NCBI GenBank assembly: GCA_949825065.1
Contig: OX463848.1
Location: 45,286,197 to 45,350,196, forward strand
Reading direction: 5' to 3'
DNA length: 64,000 nt
From: Odontocerum albicorne
Taxonomy: Eukaryota > Arthropoda > Insecta > Trichoptera > Odontoceridae
The notes beneath the pieces were generated by a model. The model searched no databases, had not been told where the DNA came from, and saw only the letters and a program-made list of their open reading frames with translations. Numbering within the stretch: the first letter of the stretch is position 1; each line of letters starts with the position of its first letter. This document shows positions 1 to 9,925 of this stretch, piece by piece. Position numbers and translations under genes: made by a program.

Positions 1-165
1 TATAAATTAGTTTTAGTCAGTTTATCGTCATTCATCCTTTCAACCTTTCCGAACCATCTCAATCTTCTGTTTTCATCTTTAATAATCATATTTTTTACGC
101 ATACCAAATATTATACTTAAAGCAAGCATTTCCACCGCATTTATTGTCCATATTGTTCTTTGGTT
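1..165 (-). mobile_element. RTE-A LINE tail fragment
   Basis: The minus strand holds a decayed piece of the commonest LINE family in this window. On the plus strand it shows the antisense hallmarks of that family: a short stretch antisense to the WFGHVERMN region (CCGAACCATCTCAATC), followed by a segment resembling the antisense upstream part of other copies, near 10.7 and 27.0 kb. No open frame survives. It is cut by the window start, so its 3' end is not visible. Confidence 0.55.
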
Positions 166-185
166 CTTAGTATTTTGGTTTCGAA

Positions 186-872
186 TTATGTTTCTTTGAT
201 TAAGGAAAAACATAATATAACGTTTTCACTCAATGTTGTCATTACTTCTTCTTCTTTTAGGCCTGTTGGCCTGTTATGGTCCTGCATCATCGTTTCCCTC
301 TTATGACGTCGACTGTCAGCTGTCTTTCCATATTTTGAGAGGTCGTCCTGGAGGTCTGCTTGCTTAAGGGGATGCTGTCCCTGGCCATTCTTACGGCTCA
401 TGGTTCCTCCATTCTGGATACATGCTCGTTCCAGAACCTTCTCTGTCATCCCCATCTGACAATATCTTCAACTTCGCACAACCTTCGGATTTCTGTGTTT
501 CGTACTCTATCCCGAAGGGTTTTGTCAGCGATACTCCTGAGTACCTTCATTTCGCTGGTTCGAAGGACATTTTTTTGGTTCTGACAGTGTCGGCTCTGGA
601 CTCTATGCTGTATGTCATTATGGGGCGGACACAGGTCTTGTATATCCTCACCTTGCTTTGGATGTTCATATACTTTTTTTTCCAGATGGTGTTCTTTAAA
701 CATCCGGAAATAGTTGCGGCTTAGTCTTGCTGATGGAGATAGATATGTTGTATTTTTTGGAAGCAGTGTGGAATCAATGTAGCATTTATTGCAGGTCTTC
801 CTCTGATTCGGCTATGATGATGGCATCGTAAGCATAGCATATGATGTTTAGCATATTGTCACCCATCCCAGG
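186..872 (-). mobile_element. RTE-C LINE fragment, C-terminal reverse transcriptase and tail
   Basis: This is a broken non-LTR retrotransposon read on the minus strand. Near 815-850 the conceptual translation gives YAYDAIIIAESEEDLQ, the reverse transcriptase catalytic block with one residue of the usual YADD replaced by Y. Further along (703-446) it reads KVLRSIADKTLRDRVRN then CEVEDIVRWG, the post-RT region of RTE-like LINEs. A frame change follows, and the tail (about 400-240) reads GQGQHPLKQADLQDDL. The same tail occurs in plus orientation at 7693-7832, and a relative lies at 52326. Multiple frame breaks show it is dead. The exact clade is uncertain. Confidence 0.75.
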
Positions 873-997
873 TTAAGGTCGTCAACTTCTTCTATATAAT
901 GTTGTCATTATATTTGTAAATAATTTTATTTTGTTGAATGAGATTGTAACTTTACAATCAATCTGCAAAAACAAACGGTATAAATAAACTCAACTTG

Positions 998-1045
998 AAT
1001 ACTCCGTGGCCTAGTTAATAAGATGCATGTGTTTAATTCCCCGGT
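998..1045 (+). mobile_element. SINE-1 head remnant
   Basis: CTCCGTGGCCTAGTTAATAA matches the box A region of the SINE-1 heads at 12578 and 56403. The box B is degraded to TTTAATTCCCCGG. No tail of the element follows directly. Confidence 0.45.
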
Positions 1046-1266
1046 TTGCTAGTTAGATTTCAGTTTCCATTCTTATCACATGCCCATGTCAGTTTATTCT
1101 TCGTTATTCTAATATTTCGAAGAGATATCTATACATAACGGCTTCGTGCAGGAAGGGCAAGTCTCCCTGGCACTTGGAAAGTTCTCATTTCTGACCTAAA
1201 GATTACAAACATTACATCTGGGGTTTATGGGGTAGATTCCTTTTGTAATTTAGGAAGGATTCCCCA

Positions 1267-1500
1267 TAACCTCCGTGGCCTAGTTTGTAAGACGCCAGTA
1301 TCCCAGCCCGGAGGTTACGGGTTCAAATCCCGCTAGCTATCTTTATGGTTGTTTGGAAGATATTGCCACATGGCAATTAACAATAAATTCCAACCTGTTT
1401 TCGATTTTACATCTTTTTGGTTTGTTGGAAAAGATTGCCGCACAGTGATAAGCTCGCCAGGTTGTCTTCCATACAACGAAAGTGTAATATACAATAATAT
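1267..1500 (+). mobile_element. SINE-1, head plus duplicated tail pieces
   Basis: A tRNA-like head starts with CTCCGTGGCCTAGTTTGTAA (box A) and carries GGTTCAAATCC (box B, consensus GGTTCGANTCC). It joins a shortened tail with TTGGAAGATATTGCCACATG at about 1350. A second tail copy follows (about 1412-1500), with TGTTGGAAAAGATTGCCGC and TAAGCTCGCCAGGTTGT. The double tail suggests one SINE landed next to or in another, or an internal duplication. Confidence 0.7.
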
Positions 1501-1589
1501 AATATAATGATACGAGTACAATCATATGCAATGCTTTAAATATAGTGAATCCTTTGAAGTGCTCTCAATCTAACTCGATTCTAGTTGGA

Positions 1590-1735
1590 GCCTAGATTAA
1601 AAAAAAGGATTTCAGTTAGGGTTTCACTGTTTAATACCATTCTGGTTGGTTGGCAGAGATTACTACGTTACAATAAGCCCGCCAGGTTATACTGTATACA
1701 ATGAAAGTGTAATACTAAAGTACAATACAACTCTG
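1590..1735 (+). mobile_element. SINE-1, 3' two thirds
   Basis: An A-run followed by GGATTTCAGTTAGGGTTTCA, then CTGGTTGGTTGGCAGAGA and AAGCCCGCCAGGTTATACTG, matches the body and tail of SINE-1. The tRNA-like head is missing or too decayed to recognise. Confidence 0.65.
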
Positions 1736-1739
1736 ACAA

Positions 1740-2254
1740 CAGTCCGGTGCCCTCTCGAGCATTTGTATCGACTACACGAGGATTTAAGAAAGTTTTGTCC
1801 AATCACATTTACATGTACGTATATACAGGGGCGTTGCGTCCATACGTGCAATGTGCGCGGTACACCCGGGCGGCCATAGGTCACGCCTTCAATTGCCACT
1901 TCTTTAGATTATTTCGATCAAGATATTGACATTTTGCTGAAATAATCCGTTTGACAGCCGTTTCATGTCACCGTAGGTGATGCGTCGGTAGTTTTTTTAA
2001 GTGGATTCCTCATAATTTATTATTTGTTTGTGACGCAATATTTTTCGACATCGTTTATCTCGTGTGCCATAAAAGTTAGCATATTTTTTATTTGACTTTT
2101 TAAATTTAAAATTTTTGTTAATACAGTGAACACGCGTATTCTTTTTACATTTGTGGTAATATTTCGGTTATATATCAATGAAATTTGTGCTTTATATATT
2201 ATTCATGAAATTTGTTCATTGCGTTATACAGTTTACATTTCTTAGTGTAGTGAC
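1740..2254. other. Unannotated stretch
   Basis: No gene or element recognised. A short G+C-richer patch at 1830-1890 supports overlapping open frames of 60-77 codons on both strands; they resemble no family I know and look incidental. Confidence 0.5.
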
Positions 2255-2383
2255 AACTTTGAATTTAATCTCAAGATAATAAAAAAATCGTTGAAATTTA
2301 TCAAAAAGAGGCATAAACCATAACAGAACGTCAACAAACCATGAGTAATCAACTTTATTATTTTTATTTTTAAGTCTTGAAAT
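2255..2383. repeat. 129-bp direct repeat, left copy
   Basis: This stretch recurs at 2677-2805 with about four mismatches and no length change. The two copies exactly bracket a LINE tail. The simplest reading is a very long target site duplication made on insertion of the LINE. Confidence 0.85.
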
Positions 2384-2676
2384 CTTCTCCCTGGCTCCAT
2401 CCCAACTCATTGACTGCGAAGACTGTTGGGGTTAGCTCTCCTCGTCCTCAGGTTGTATGCTCTTCTGTCCCCGACTACGTCCCCCAGGCCCGTGCCTCTG
2501 CATCAGGTTATGTTTTTGCACAACCCATGAATTCTTTGGTCTTCCTCTGGTTGTTATTCGAGGAAGATCCATGGAGATTGCCTGGTTCACAATGTGATCG
2601 GGTGCTCTGCGTCCAACGTGCCCATACCATCTCAATCGCCTCTCCTCCATCTTACTGTTGATGTCTGTAACACCTA
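2384..2676 (-). mobile_element. RTE-D LINE, severely 5'-truncated, with long target duplication
   Basis: The minus strand encodes an RTE-type C-terminal tail. From about 2650 to 2432 the frame reads EERRLRWYGHVGRRAPDH, then PRITTRGRPKNSW, ending in an acidic EDEES. The block of an aromatic-glycine-histidine motif (WYGHV) followed by GRPKxxW is the signature of RTE-like 3' ORF ends. The element is only 293 bp, so over 90 percent of a full LINE is absent, as expected from abortive reverse transcription. It is flanked by 129-bp direct repeats, which fixes both ends. It reads as a single open frame, so it may be a fairly young insertion. Confidence 0.8.
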
Positions 2677-2805
2677 AACTTTGAATTTACTCTCAAGATA
2701 ATAAAAAAATCGTTGAAATTTATCAAAAAGAGGCATAAAACATAACAGAACGTCAACAAACCGTGAGTAATCAACTTTATTATTTTTATTTTTAAGTCTT
2801 TAAAT
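2677..2805. repeat. 129-bp direct repeat, right copy
   Basis: Right-hand partner of 2255-2383. Differences are single-base changes only. Its low divergence gives a rough upper bound on the age of the LINE between the copies. Confidence 0.85.
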
Positions 2806-4159
2806 ATTTTTTAATATAAATGAATGCTCCATGCCTGGCAGGAAAAATGTTTAAATACTACATAACTCTTTATTATGAATTAATATTCGAATTATACACT
2901 GTACAGCACGAAGACGCAGCAGATCCGGCTCGAAGGACCACTTTGTACAGCACCATACAAAGACTAGAATAGGTAGATGGTTGCCCCTCAATAATCGGAG
3001 ATTTCCGCTCACTTTATGCTTTTCCGGTGAAAATTAGCAGGGTGAAGAGGTTCCTCTTTAGCAGTTAGAAGTTGGTTGAAAGTAAAAGACAGTAGACTGG
3101 AGTGAACTGAGAATGTATTTTTTCGACTTTTGCACTCCTTATGTGCGGCAAATCGCTTGTCGCAGGCGCCTGTTTTCGCCCGTGCATGCCGTCATGACTT
3201 GCGAGATATTACGATTCTCGTAAGTTTTCGAATGCATTGGCCGGCTGACTTTTGATACTAGCTCGCGCGAAGGCCGCGCATAAGGGACATTTCATTACGG
3301 TCGTGACACAACACGTACATTAACAAACATAAGAAATTATACATAAAAAAAAACCAAATAACATTAAAATATAAACAAACAGGAAAACAAATACATCATA
3401 TGTTCATACAATACGTCCGATACATACACTGTTTTCAACTGTAATTATAATTTGAAATAGGCATGTATCTATCCATTGTATGTATTTCGCAGAATAATAG
3501 TATAAAAATGTGTGTATATGGTATATACACACGAGTAGGTGGTTTGATTTTTCAATTAAATTAAATGCAATATGAAAACAGCGTACCTACGAGTATATTT
3601 GAACTAGGGATAGGGGTGGCATTTTAGGTATTCGCACAAGGCGGCTGTAACTCTCTCGATGGTTCTGCATATCATCATATGTACGCACTACGCACCAGGT
3701 ACCAGAGACTAGCACCACCAGGCAGGTCGATCTGTATGCGCGCGGACACTGTGTTGAATGTTCCCCGAAGGCGGCAGTTTATCGAATCATCTCCCCGACA
3801 CGCGGTAATGAAAGAGAATTAATCTACCGCATAAATAATAACGAATTCCTCGGTTAAACGCGACTAAATGTGAATATTACAAAACGCGGAGCGCCTGTAC
3901 TGACACTCGACGGTTATTTTAAAACTGACGCGGTACCTGCCCGAAATTACTTTCTGCAGCGCAGATGAGTTCTTGGGATTTTAGAGACTTGGGACAAAAT
4001 TATAAATGCGGTCTCGGAAAAAAATAACACTTTATTTTTAATTGATAGAACATTTAGATATTAATGAAGAAAAAATGAACATTAACGAATGAATTAAGAA
4101 ATATTAACAAAACATATATGGTCAGCAACACAACACAAAGTTAATAGAGAGTTGCTGAC
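2806..4159. other. Apparently single-copy stretch, partly CpG-rich
   Basis: No gene, LINE or SINE recognised. Two sections (about 3120-3300 and 3640-3960) are richer in G+C and CpG than their surroundings and lack the repeats seen elsewhere in the window. They could be regulatory or old unique DNA. An octamer TACGAGTA lies at 3588. Confidence 0.4.
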
Positions 4160-4425
4160 TAATATTAAAATCCGAAAGGTGTCCTATTTGGGTCGTGTAC
4201 TTAGAGGAGCAAAGTTCAAATTACTGCACCTGATCATACAAGGCAAAATAGAGGGTCGAAGAGATATTGCTCCTGGCTCCGCAATATGCGTGATTGGACT
4301 GGTATAAGGAGCATTGGGGATCTTTTTCGGGCTGCCGGGGACAAAGATGTCTACTCTCAGGTGATAGTCAACGTTGGGGGGACCTGACATGACACTGGGA
4401 AGAAGAAGAAGGACCAAACAAATCG
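4160..4425 (+). mobile_element. RTE-B LINE tail
   Basis: The plus strand reads RKVSYLGRVLRGAKFKLLHL then IIQGKIEGRR, the post-RT tail of an RTE-like LINE. The 3' part has stop codons and frame changes. It ends at GGGGGGACCTGACATGACAC and an AAGAAGAAGAAGG run. The same 3' end occurs on the minus strand at 14200-14290. Confidence 0.75.
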
Positions 4426-4534
4426 ATGGCCTTGCGCACAAAGGTTTTAAGTGCAAGATTGCTCAATTAGTAAATGCGATCTTAAAGTTTAATTCAGAAT
4501 GACAATTAGTGATTAAAAGGATTGTATCCATATT

Positions 4535-4715
4535 AATATTTTTTATTTATTTATTTATTATTACACATGACAAGAAATATACACAATTTGCTAAAAACAA
4601 CAGGTAATTTGATTTGGACATACAATTTTAATGGATCTGGGTTTGTCGCCTTTCATTTGTCGTATCCCCAGTAAACTAGGCTTTTGCCTGTATCTCACTG
4701 AGGATATTTAACATG
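4535..4715 (-). mobile_element. Short retroposon with TAAA-type tail (R170 repeat)
   Basis: About 170 bp shared with 30310-30482 (same strand) and 14296-14458 (opposite strand). Read on the minus strand it begins near CTCAGTGAGATACAGG, contains CCTAGTTTACTGGGGATACG, and ends in an ATAAATAAATAA tail. The nested copy at 14296 has a short target duplication, which shows it moves as a unit. It could be a LINE 3' UTR or a small SINE; no tRNA box pair is obvious. Confidence 0.65.
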
Positions 4716-4924
4716 AAAAAATAAATCGATACTTCTTTCAGATTTTTGATTACACAAAAACAAAACCCCGTTGCACGCTCTCATCAACCTGACAAACAGT
4801 GACACTCAATTACTATTCATTATCGTAATTTATAGTATTCTGAGCGGATATCAAATGAAAAAAATCTTAGTTTATTTTTGTTTATAATGCTTTTTAAGAT
4901 TGCATTTACTAGTTGAACACTCTT

Positions 4925-5175
4925 GTACATTTGTGCGCTAGGCCGTCGAAATATGCATTGAAAATGTGAGTGGAAGGCGTAGTAGAGGAGAACCAAGAAA
5001 GGTATGGTTGGATCAAGTGTATGCTATTTTGAAAGAAGGAAATGTAAAAAAAGTCAGATTTATCGTAGGAGATGTGTATGAATCTAGAAGAGGCGAAATA
5101 TGTGTATTGCGATAGGAAAGTCTAGCACTCTCTCCTATCTACCTACTCCAACAGAGAGAAGGCGTGATTTATCCA
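4925..5175 (+). mobile_element. RTE-A LINE tail
   Basis: Contains GTGAGTGGAAGGCG, GGTATGGTTGGATCAAGTG, and the 3' UTR motif GAAAGTCTAGCACTCTCTCC before ACAGAGAGAAGGCGTGAT. The same order is seen in the copies at 19405, 22575, 23760 and 32040. The coding part (VSGRRSRGEPRKVWLDQV) still reads, but the frame is short and truncated at the 5' side. Confidence 0.7.
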
Positions 5176-5543
5176 TGAATTATTATTGAAATTTATAAAT
5201 GAATCTTTTTAGGCGGAATGTTCCGTAGACTGTCATTCCACCTGAAGAGAGCCTCGGAATAGGAAGTTGAAATACGTGTAATGCGATTAATGCAATAAAG
5301 TAATTTACAATAGTTCATATTAAAATGATATTTAACTGATAAAAGTTTTTTTGTTATACTAAGTTGACTTGTATTTTAATTTTCAATCGGTAATACTTTT
5401 TGGAATTAAACAAATACTGTAATAAAAATCCATTTTAATTCGAGTGTTACGGTTGTAACTAGTTTTAATGGTCGATAAAAAACCGAACATTGTAATAAAA
5501 TAAAGTTAGTCAGTAAAATAATAATCGTACAACGAAATAATAT

Positions 5544-5668
5544 GAACAAAAACTAGGTGAAAATGAACAAAAACTAGGTGAAAATGAACAAAACTAGGTA
5601 AAAATGAACAAAAACTAGGTGAAAATGAATAAAAACTAGGTGAAAATGAACAAAAACTAGGTGAAAAT
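5544..5668. repeat. 21-bp minisatellite, 6 copies
   Basis: Unit GAACAAAAACTAGGTGAAAA plus T, repeated six times with one unit missing a base. It lies in A+T-rich DNA with no gene. Confidence 0.9.
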
Positions 5669-5779
5669 ACTGGGGGAGTGCATCAAGGGGAGTATAACAC
5701 GATGTTTGAAGCTGCGTACTTCTGCATAGAAGTTCAACGTATTACACTTGAATTATATTTAGATAAATTAATAATTGCC

Positions 5780-6042
5780 AATAGAGGGTCGAAGAGATAT
5801 TGCTACATAATTTCATTCCTAGGAAATCAGAACAATGATTGGGATGGCACGGAACTGTTTTTTCAAAATCAACGATGTTACATTTTTTCAAAGCTTTTTT
5901 ATGGTGTGAAGATTTGGACACTTACCCAAGCCATCACAAAACGAATAGAAGCATTTGAAATGTAGTACTACACAGGACAATGTTAAAGATTTCTTGGGTT
6001 GACAAAGCGCTTAACGAAGAGATCCTCAGACGTATGAAAAAA
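5780..6042 (+). mobile_element. RTE-like LINE fragment (probably RTE-B)
   Basis: The frame at about 5870-5965 reads SKLFYGVKIWTLTQAITKRI then EAFEM, matching the conserved LINE block LYGxExWTLT..KxLEAFEMW that precedes the tail domain. After a stop it continues with an MLKISWVDKALNEEILRRMK-like reading. At 5789 the stretch GAGGGTCGAAGAGATATTGC is shared with 4250, which links it to RTE-B. It is cut off at 6042 by an inverted-repeat element. Confidence 0.65.
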
Positions 6043-6697
6043 GACAAATAAGTATAGATCATTCAGCCAGAAGACTCATTTTGCAAAAACTTGTCACTTA
6101 AAATATATAAAAATAATATTTTATATTCAAACATTGAAATGAATACACACGTTTTATAAATTAAAAATGCTGTCAGCTTAAATTGTAATAATCATAAAAA
6201 TAAAATGAAAGTAAGTTTATTTCACCTATTCATTGTTTAGGCATGGCAGATTCTAGGAAACATTAAATAACAATAATTAAATTTTTCAAGATTAAAAATA
6301 ATATAAAATAAAAATGTTCGTCAGCTTTAATTAGATAACACATAAATATAAAATGAATGTAAGATTATTTAACATATTGATGTATTATAAATTACAATGC
6401 CAAATAATAAAATTTTAAAATAATAGTGGATGGAGTGATACTAAATTCTAGGAAACTTTAAGTTATAACAAAGTATATTCTAAGCTTTCGAAAATTTTTG
6501 AATTATGCATTACATTAGACACAAATCGCACTCCTTATTTCGACATGGTAGTGTTTTCCTAATCACCGAGTATTTTAACAACAATACAAACGTACGCTCT
6601 ACGCGAACCAATCGTGTGGCATTCTAAAACCAATACCCACTACATGTTACTCACACTATTGCAAAATGAGTCTTCAGGCTGAATGATCTATACTCAC
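6043..6697. mobile_element. Candidate inverted-repeat DNA element
   Basis: Ends are inverted copies of one another. AGTATAGATCATTCAGCC and GAAGACTCATTTTGCAA at about 6050-6087 match the reverse complement of 6658-6695 with one or two mismatches. The roughly 570-bp interior is very A+T-rich with no transposase frame. A clean target duplication is not evident, so it could be a MITE or a chance inverted duplication of a LINE 3' end. Confidence 0.5.
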
Positions 6698-6998
6698 TTG
6701 CATTAATAGGAGAATATTGGAATACTTTTGGTATTTGATGAGACGAAAAATAATATATATGAAATCATCCAAGCTATATTTGCAGGAGAAAACACAAGGA
6801 AAATGGAGTGTGTATGAAGATGAAACTCCTGATTGAAGAATTTAAGAGAGTGGTTCCATTTTAGCGTAAATACATTGTTCAAATCAGCTATGGTCATAGT
6901 TAAAATAGCTAATATGATTCCTAACTTTCAACATGAAGAGGAACGCTAAAAAGAAGTAGAAACAAAAAATATGTTACGTAAATAAAAAAAAAACAGAT

Positions 6999-7035
6999 GC
7001 GCGAGAATCTCGCGCGGTAGAAGTGAAACTTCTTA
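6999..7035. other. Two adjacent short hairpins
   Basis: GCGCGAGAATCTCGCGC is an 8-bp stem with a one-base centre, followed at once by GAAGTGAAACTTC (5-bp stem, 3-base loop). A related GAAGTTTCACTT and TACCGCGCC pair lies at about 8046-8070. It may be a terminus of a transposable element; no family assigned. Confidence 0.4.
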
Positions 7036-7139
7036 GCTCCTAGGAAAGGTTGATTTTATGCATTGCTTTTTTTCCATTTGTTAACATTTTTTTTTAGGAT
7101 TAGGAAATGGTTATGTGGAATTTAATTCAAGAAAATCTC

Positions 7140-7692
7140 TCTTAGTGAAATAAAAATATATACGTATTTTTATTTTTAATAATAAATAATAATAATTTTA
7201 ATATTAAATAATAATTTTAATAATAAATAATAATTTTAATAATAAATAATAATTTTAGTAATAAATAATAATTGTAAATAATAATATAATACTTACACTT
7301 AATAATATTGTATTAAATTTATATTTTTTAATATTAAATATATTAATATTTTTATGCTATTATTAATTATTAAATTAATAATTTTTACACAATTATTTAT
7401 TTATTATTATATTATTTTTATTATATTAATAATATATTATTAATAATATTATTATATTATATTATTAATTCATTATATAATAATAATATTATAATTATTA
7501 ATATTATTATATAATAACATACATTTTTTATTATAATTATATATTAAATATAAATAATATATATTTAATAAATATTAAAATAAATATAACATAAAATATT
7601 TAATATAAAATAAAATTAATAATTACTAAATATGTCAATATAAAAATAATATATAACAAAACAAAATATATTTTTATTTTTAATAATAAATA
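7140..7692. repeat. A+T low-complexity tract
   Basis: Nearly pure A and T, built of TAATAAT and TTTTAATAATAAA motifs with local imperfect repeats of about 22 bp. No coding content. Confidence 0.9.
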
Positions 7693-7832
7693 GCCGTAAG
7701 AATGGCCAGGGACAGTATCCCCCAAGCAAGCAGACCTCCAGGACGACCTCCCAAAAGATGGAAAGACAGCTGGCAGTCGACATCACAAGAGGGAAACAAT
7801 GATGCAGGACCATAACAGGCCAACAGGCCTAA
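7693..7832 (+). mobile_element. RTE-C LINE 3' end
   Basis: Matches the reverse complement of about 245-385: GAATGGCCAGGGACAG, CAGACCTCCAGGACGACC, AACAGGCCTAAAATAAGA. It is embedded in A+T low-complexity DNA, and only the last 140 bp are present. Confidence 0.8.
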
Positions 7833-8010
7833 AATAAGATGAATAATAAATAATAATAATGTTAATAATAATAATATGATACACTTAAGAATACTAAAAT
7901 AATATTAATTATTATTAATAATAAATAATTATTAATATTATAATAGTTAATAATAATTTCTTAACAAATAAAATATTTAAATAATAATTTAATAATAATA
8001 TAATACACCG
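7833..8010. repeat. A+T low-complexity tract
   Basis: Continuation of the TAATAAT-type tract on the far side of the LINE fragment. This suggests the LINE inserted into it. Confidence 0.85.
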
Positions 8011-8187
8011 TTTCACTTATCGTGACGTTCAGGCCAATTTGCCCTACCGCGCCTATAGAAGTTTCACTTTAAAAAAAACGTTCGTAAAATCCACGTCTAC
8101 AGTCTGTGCCATTATTTCATTCTGAGAATAACTATAATATACGCAGTACAGTTAGCTAGAACGAGTTCTGCGCCCGATTCACATTTT

Positions 8188-8418
8188 GTGAAATCAATAA
8201 TTGAGGAATTAACAACGCGTGATAATGTGACGACGTGTCCGCGATGTGACGCCTCTCCGGGCCGGGCCGGGGCTCCGGCTCTGGTCGGAGGAGCTCCCGC
8301 ACATCTACACCTGGGACTGGCGTTGGGGTGCGGTGGATGCGGTGGATACGGTGGATACGGACCGGTTAGCCGTGGACTGTCATTCTTGAACCGTTGCTTT
8401 TGTGTCTACCTGACATAG
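8188..8418 (+). other. G+C-rich patch with a 76-codon open frame
   Basis: The frame begins MKSIIEELTTRDNVTTCPRC, then runs through a Gly/Ala-rich segment including LGCGGCGGYGGYG. G+C is much higher at 8240-8370 than on either side, and a GGTGGATGCGGTGGATACGG direct repeat is present. It could be an exon or a promoter CpG patch of an unseen gene, or simply a G+C-rich minisatellite. I do not recognise the protein. Confidence 0.2.
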
Positions 8419-8439
8419 TCCGTTGGCGTTATACGCCTA

Positions 8440-8616
8440 ATAAGCAAATTGTATGAGATATGTAAAGATAAAGAGCTGAGAATTAATGTTGCGAAATCTA
8501 AATTAAAGCAAGGATGTTTCATGTCACCCTCGTTGTTTAATATTTGGTGAAGGAACTACAGAGAATGTCGAATAGGAATTTGTGCGAATGATACGATAGT
8601 GTAATCGGAGAATGAG
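8440..8616 (+). mobile_element. RTE-A LINE reverse transcriptase core fragment
   Basis: Reading the plus strand gives KLKQGCFMSPSLFNIW, the conserved RT block xxQGCxMSPxLFN. After a stop it reads CANDTIV-stop-SENE, where the catalytic ADD has become AND. Upstream (IRKLYEICKDKELRINVAKS-like) also fits RT. It is an inactive internal LINE piece, without its C-terminal tail. Confidence 0.7.
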
Positions 8617-8666
8617 TTGTGGTGATAGAAACATGTGGAAGGTAAAATAAATACGATATATGTATG

Positions 8667-8766
8667 GGTTATACGTGAAAAAATGTAAGATGGTCCTGTG
8701 ACATTTGAAATGTCATGTCCCAAAGGGATGGGGTAAACACATCTGTGAACTGTCACAGGGACTACT
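8667..8766. mobile_element. Small deletion derivative of the TACTTGAG MITE
   Basis: The left end GAAAAAATGTAAGATGGTCC and right end CTGTCACAGGGACTACTATA are inverted matches to the ends of the 574-bp element that follows. Only about 100 bp lies between. It abuts the longer element head to tail. Confidence 0.55.
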
Positions 8767-9338
8767 ATACTTGAGAAAATGTAGCATGGCCCCTGTGATA
8801 GTCCACAAATTTGCCCCAATACAACCTTGTAACGACATTCAGTAATTTTAATTATTTTATCAACTTTAATATAAGCCTAATTCTAATAAATAGCAAATTA
8901 TTTAGGTAAATACATGACATAAAACTAACAATAATGACAAATTAATACATCTTGTCACAAATTAGCAAAAATGTGGCAGTTTGTTAAAATCAAATAATAT
9001 TTGGCGACGTTCGTCAAAAGTCACTACGTTAGTCTGCATTGGCTAGGGATGGGGTATACGATAATTGGATTTTCGATTTTTTTATGCCTAAAATTAAATG
9101 TTCGTAATTAGTATTAATTCATAGTGGATCTTGACCTATTTAAAGACATAAACAAATCAGACAATACATTAGAAAGTCAGTATAATGAAAATTAGGAATT
9201 AAAACGTCAGTTTAGAGAAAAACAATTTTACGATTTACAAAAAAACAATTCGATTTGTAAAAAAAAAAGATTTTACCTCCCTTTGAAATATGACATTTCA
9301 AACGTCACAGGGACCATCCTACTGTTTCTCAAGTATAG
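8765..9338. mobile_element. 574-bp TIR element (TACTTGAG MITE), copy 1
   Basis: Terminal inverted repeats: TATACTTGAGAAAATGTAGC at the left, and GGACCATCCTACTG then TTTCTCAAGTATA at the right. A second copy at 33135-33708 aligns over its whole length, including GGCGACGTTCG and TAGTCTGCATTGGCTAGGGA. TATA at both tips fits TA target duplication of the Tc1/mariner group. There is no transposase frame, so it is non-autonomous. Confidence 0.8.
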
Positions 9339-9539
9339 TTATTTTATTATTACTGTGAAAAATGTTCTTGTTCACTTGGGTAAAACCCATAAATTGAAAT
9401 TCAATTTCAGTCTTCTGAGAACGGAGATCAATTCCTTATTAAGCAAGAAAATCCAGGAGGATAAATTGACCTAATTAAGTATCGTTCTTATAATTTCTAG
9501 ACGTCAACAAAGGTTATTATATGATTAAGGCAAACGAGT

Positions 9540-9680
9540 AACTTATTTTCTATTCTATTTTATTTATTGTTAATATTGTGGAGGTTTAAAGACATTGTAA
9601 TTTATTTTTATCAAACACTGTTTATTCAACTTTTTGTCACAAAAAGTGGAATAAACAGTGTTTGATAAAACAAATTACAG
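9540..9680. mobile_element. Foldback element, internally deleted
   Basis: Left arm GTAATTTATTTTTATCAAAC... and right arm ...GTTTGATAAAACAAATTAC form a near-perfect 40-bp inverted repeat at 9597-9637 and 9639-9678, with almost no spacer. The left flank AATATTGTGGAGGTTTAAAG is the outer end of the same family seen at 13990 and 33885. This copy has lost the central G+C-richer segment. Confidence 0.7.
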
Positions 9681-9694
9681 TACCCGGCGGTACT

Positions 9695-9925
9695 TAATAC
9701 ACATCGGGCTTAAGAAAGAGACTGTCGGCCATAATCGGCTAACTTCGGCTTTGTAGATCGTCGTCTCTGTCGCACGATGCGCTAACAGTTCGGTATCTAG
9801 AAAGAGCTAAACGATTGACAAATCGCGACGGAACACGTGTATGAATGACAGAGACGACGCTTTACAAAGCCAAAGTTAACTGATTATGGGGTCGACAGTG
9901 TCTTTGTTAAGCCCGATGTGTATTA
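9695..9925. mobile_element. 231-bp MITE with 78-bp inverted repeats
   Basis: TAATACACATCGGGCTTAAG at the left mirrors TTAAGCCCGATGTGTATTA at the right. The match runs on for about 78 bp, through GGCTTTGTAGATCGTCGTCT versus AGACGACGCTTTACAAAGCC, with a few mismatches. The interior is about 75 bp and non-coding. Superfamily unknown. Confidence 0.75.

Noticed and set aside
2377..2661. 94-codon plus-strand ORF
   Set aside because: It is the antisense of the RTE-D tail; the minus strand carries the recognisable WYGHV and GRPKNSW blocks.
6999..7035. Helitron 3' end (hairpin GCGCGAGAATCTCGCGC)
   Set aside because: No CTRR terminus follows the hairpin on either strand and no 5' TC end was found.
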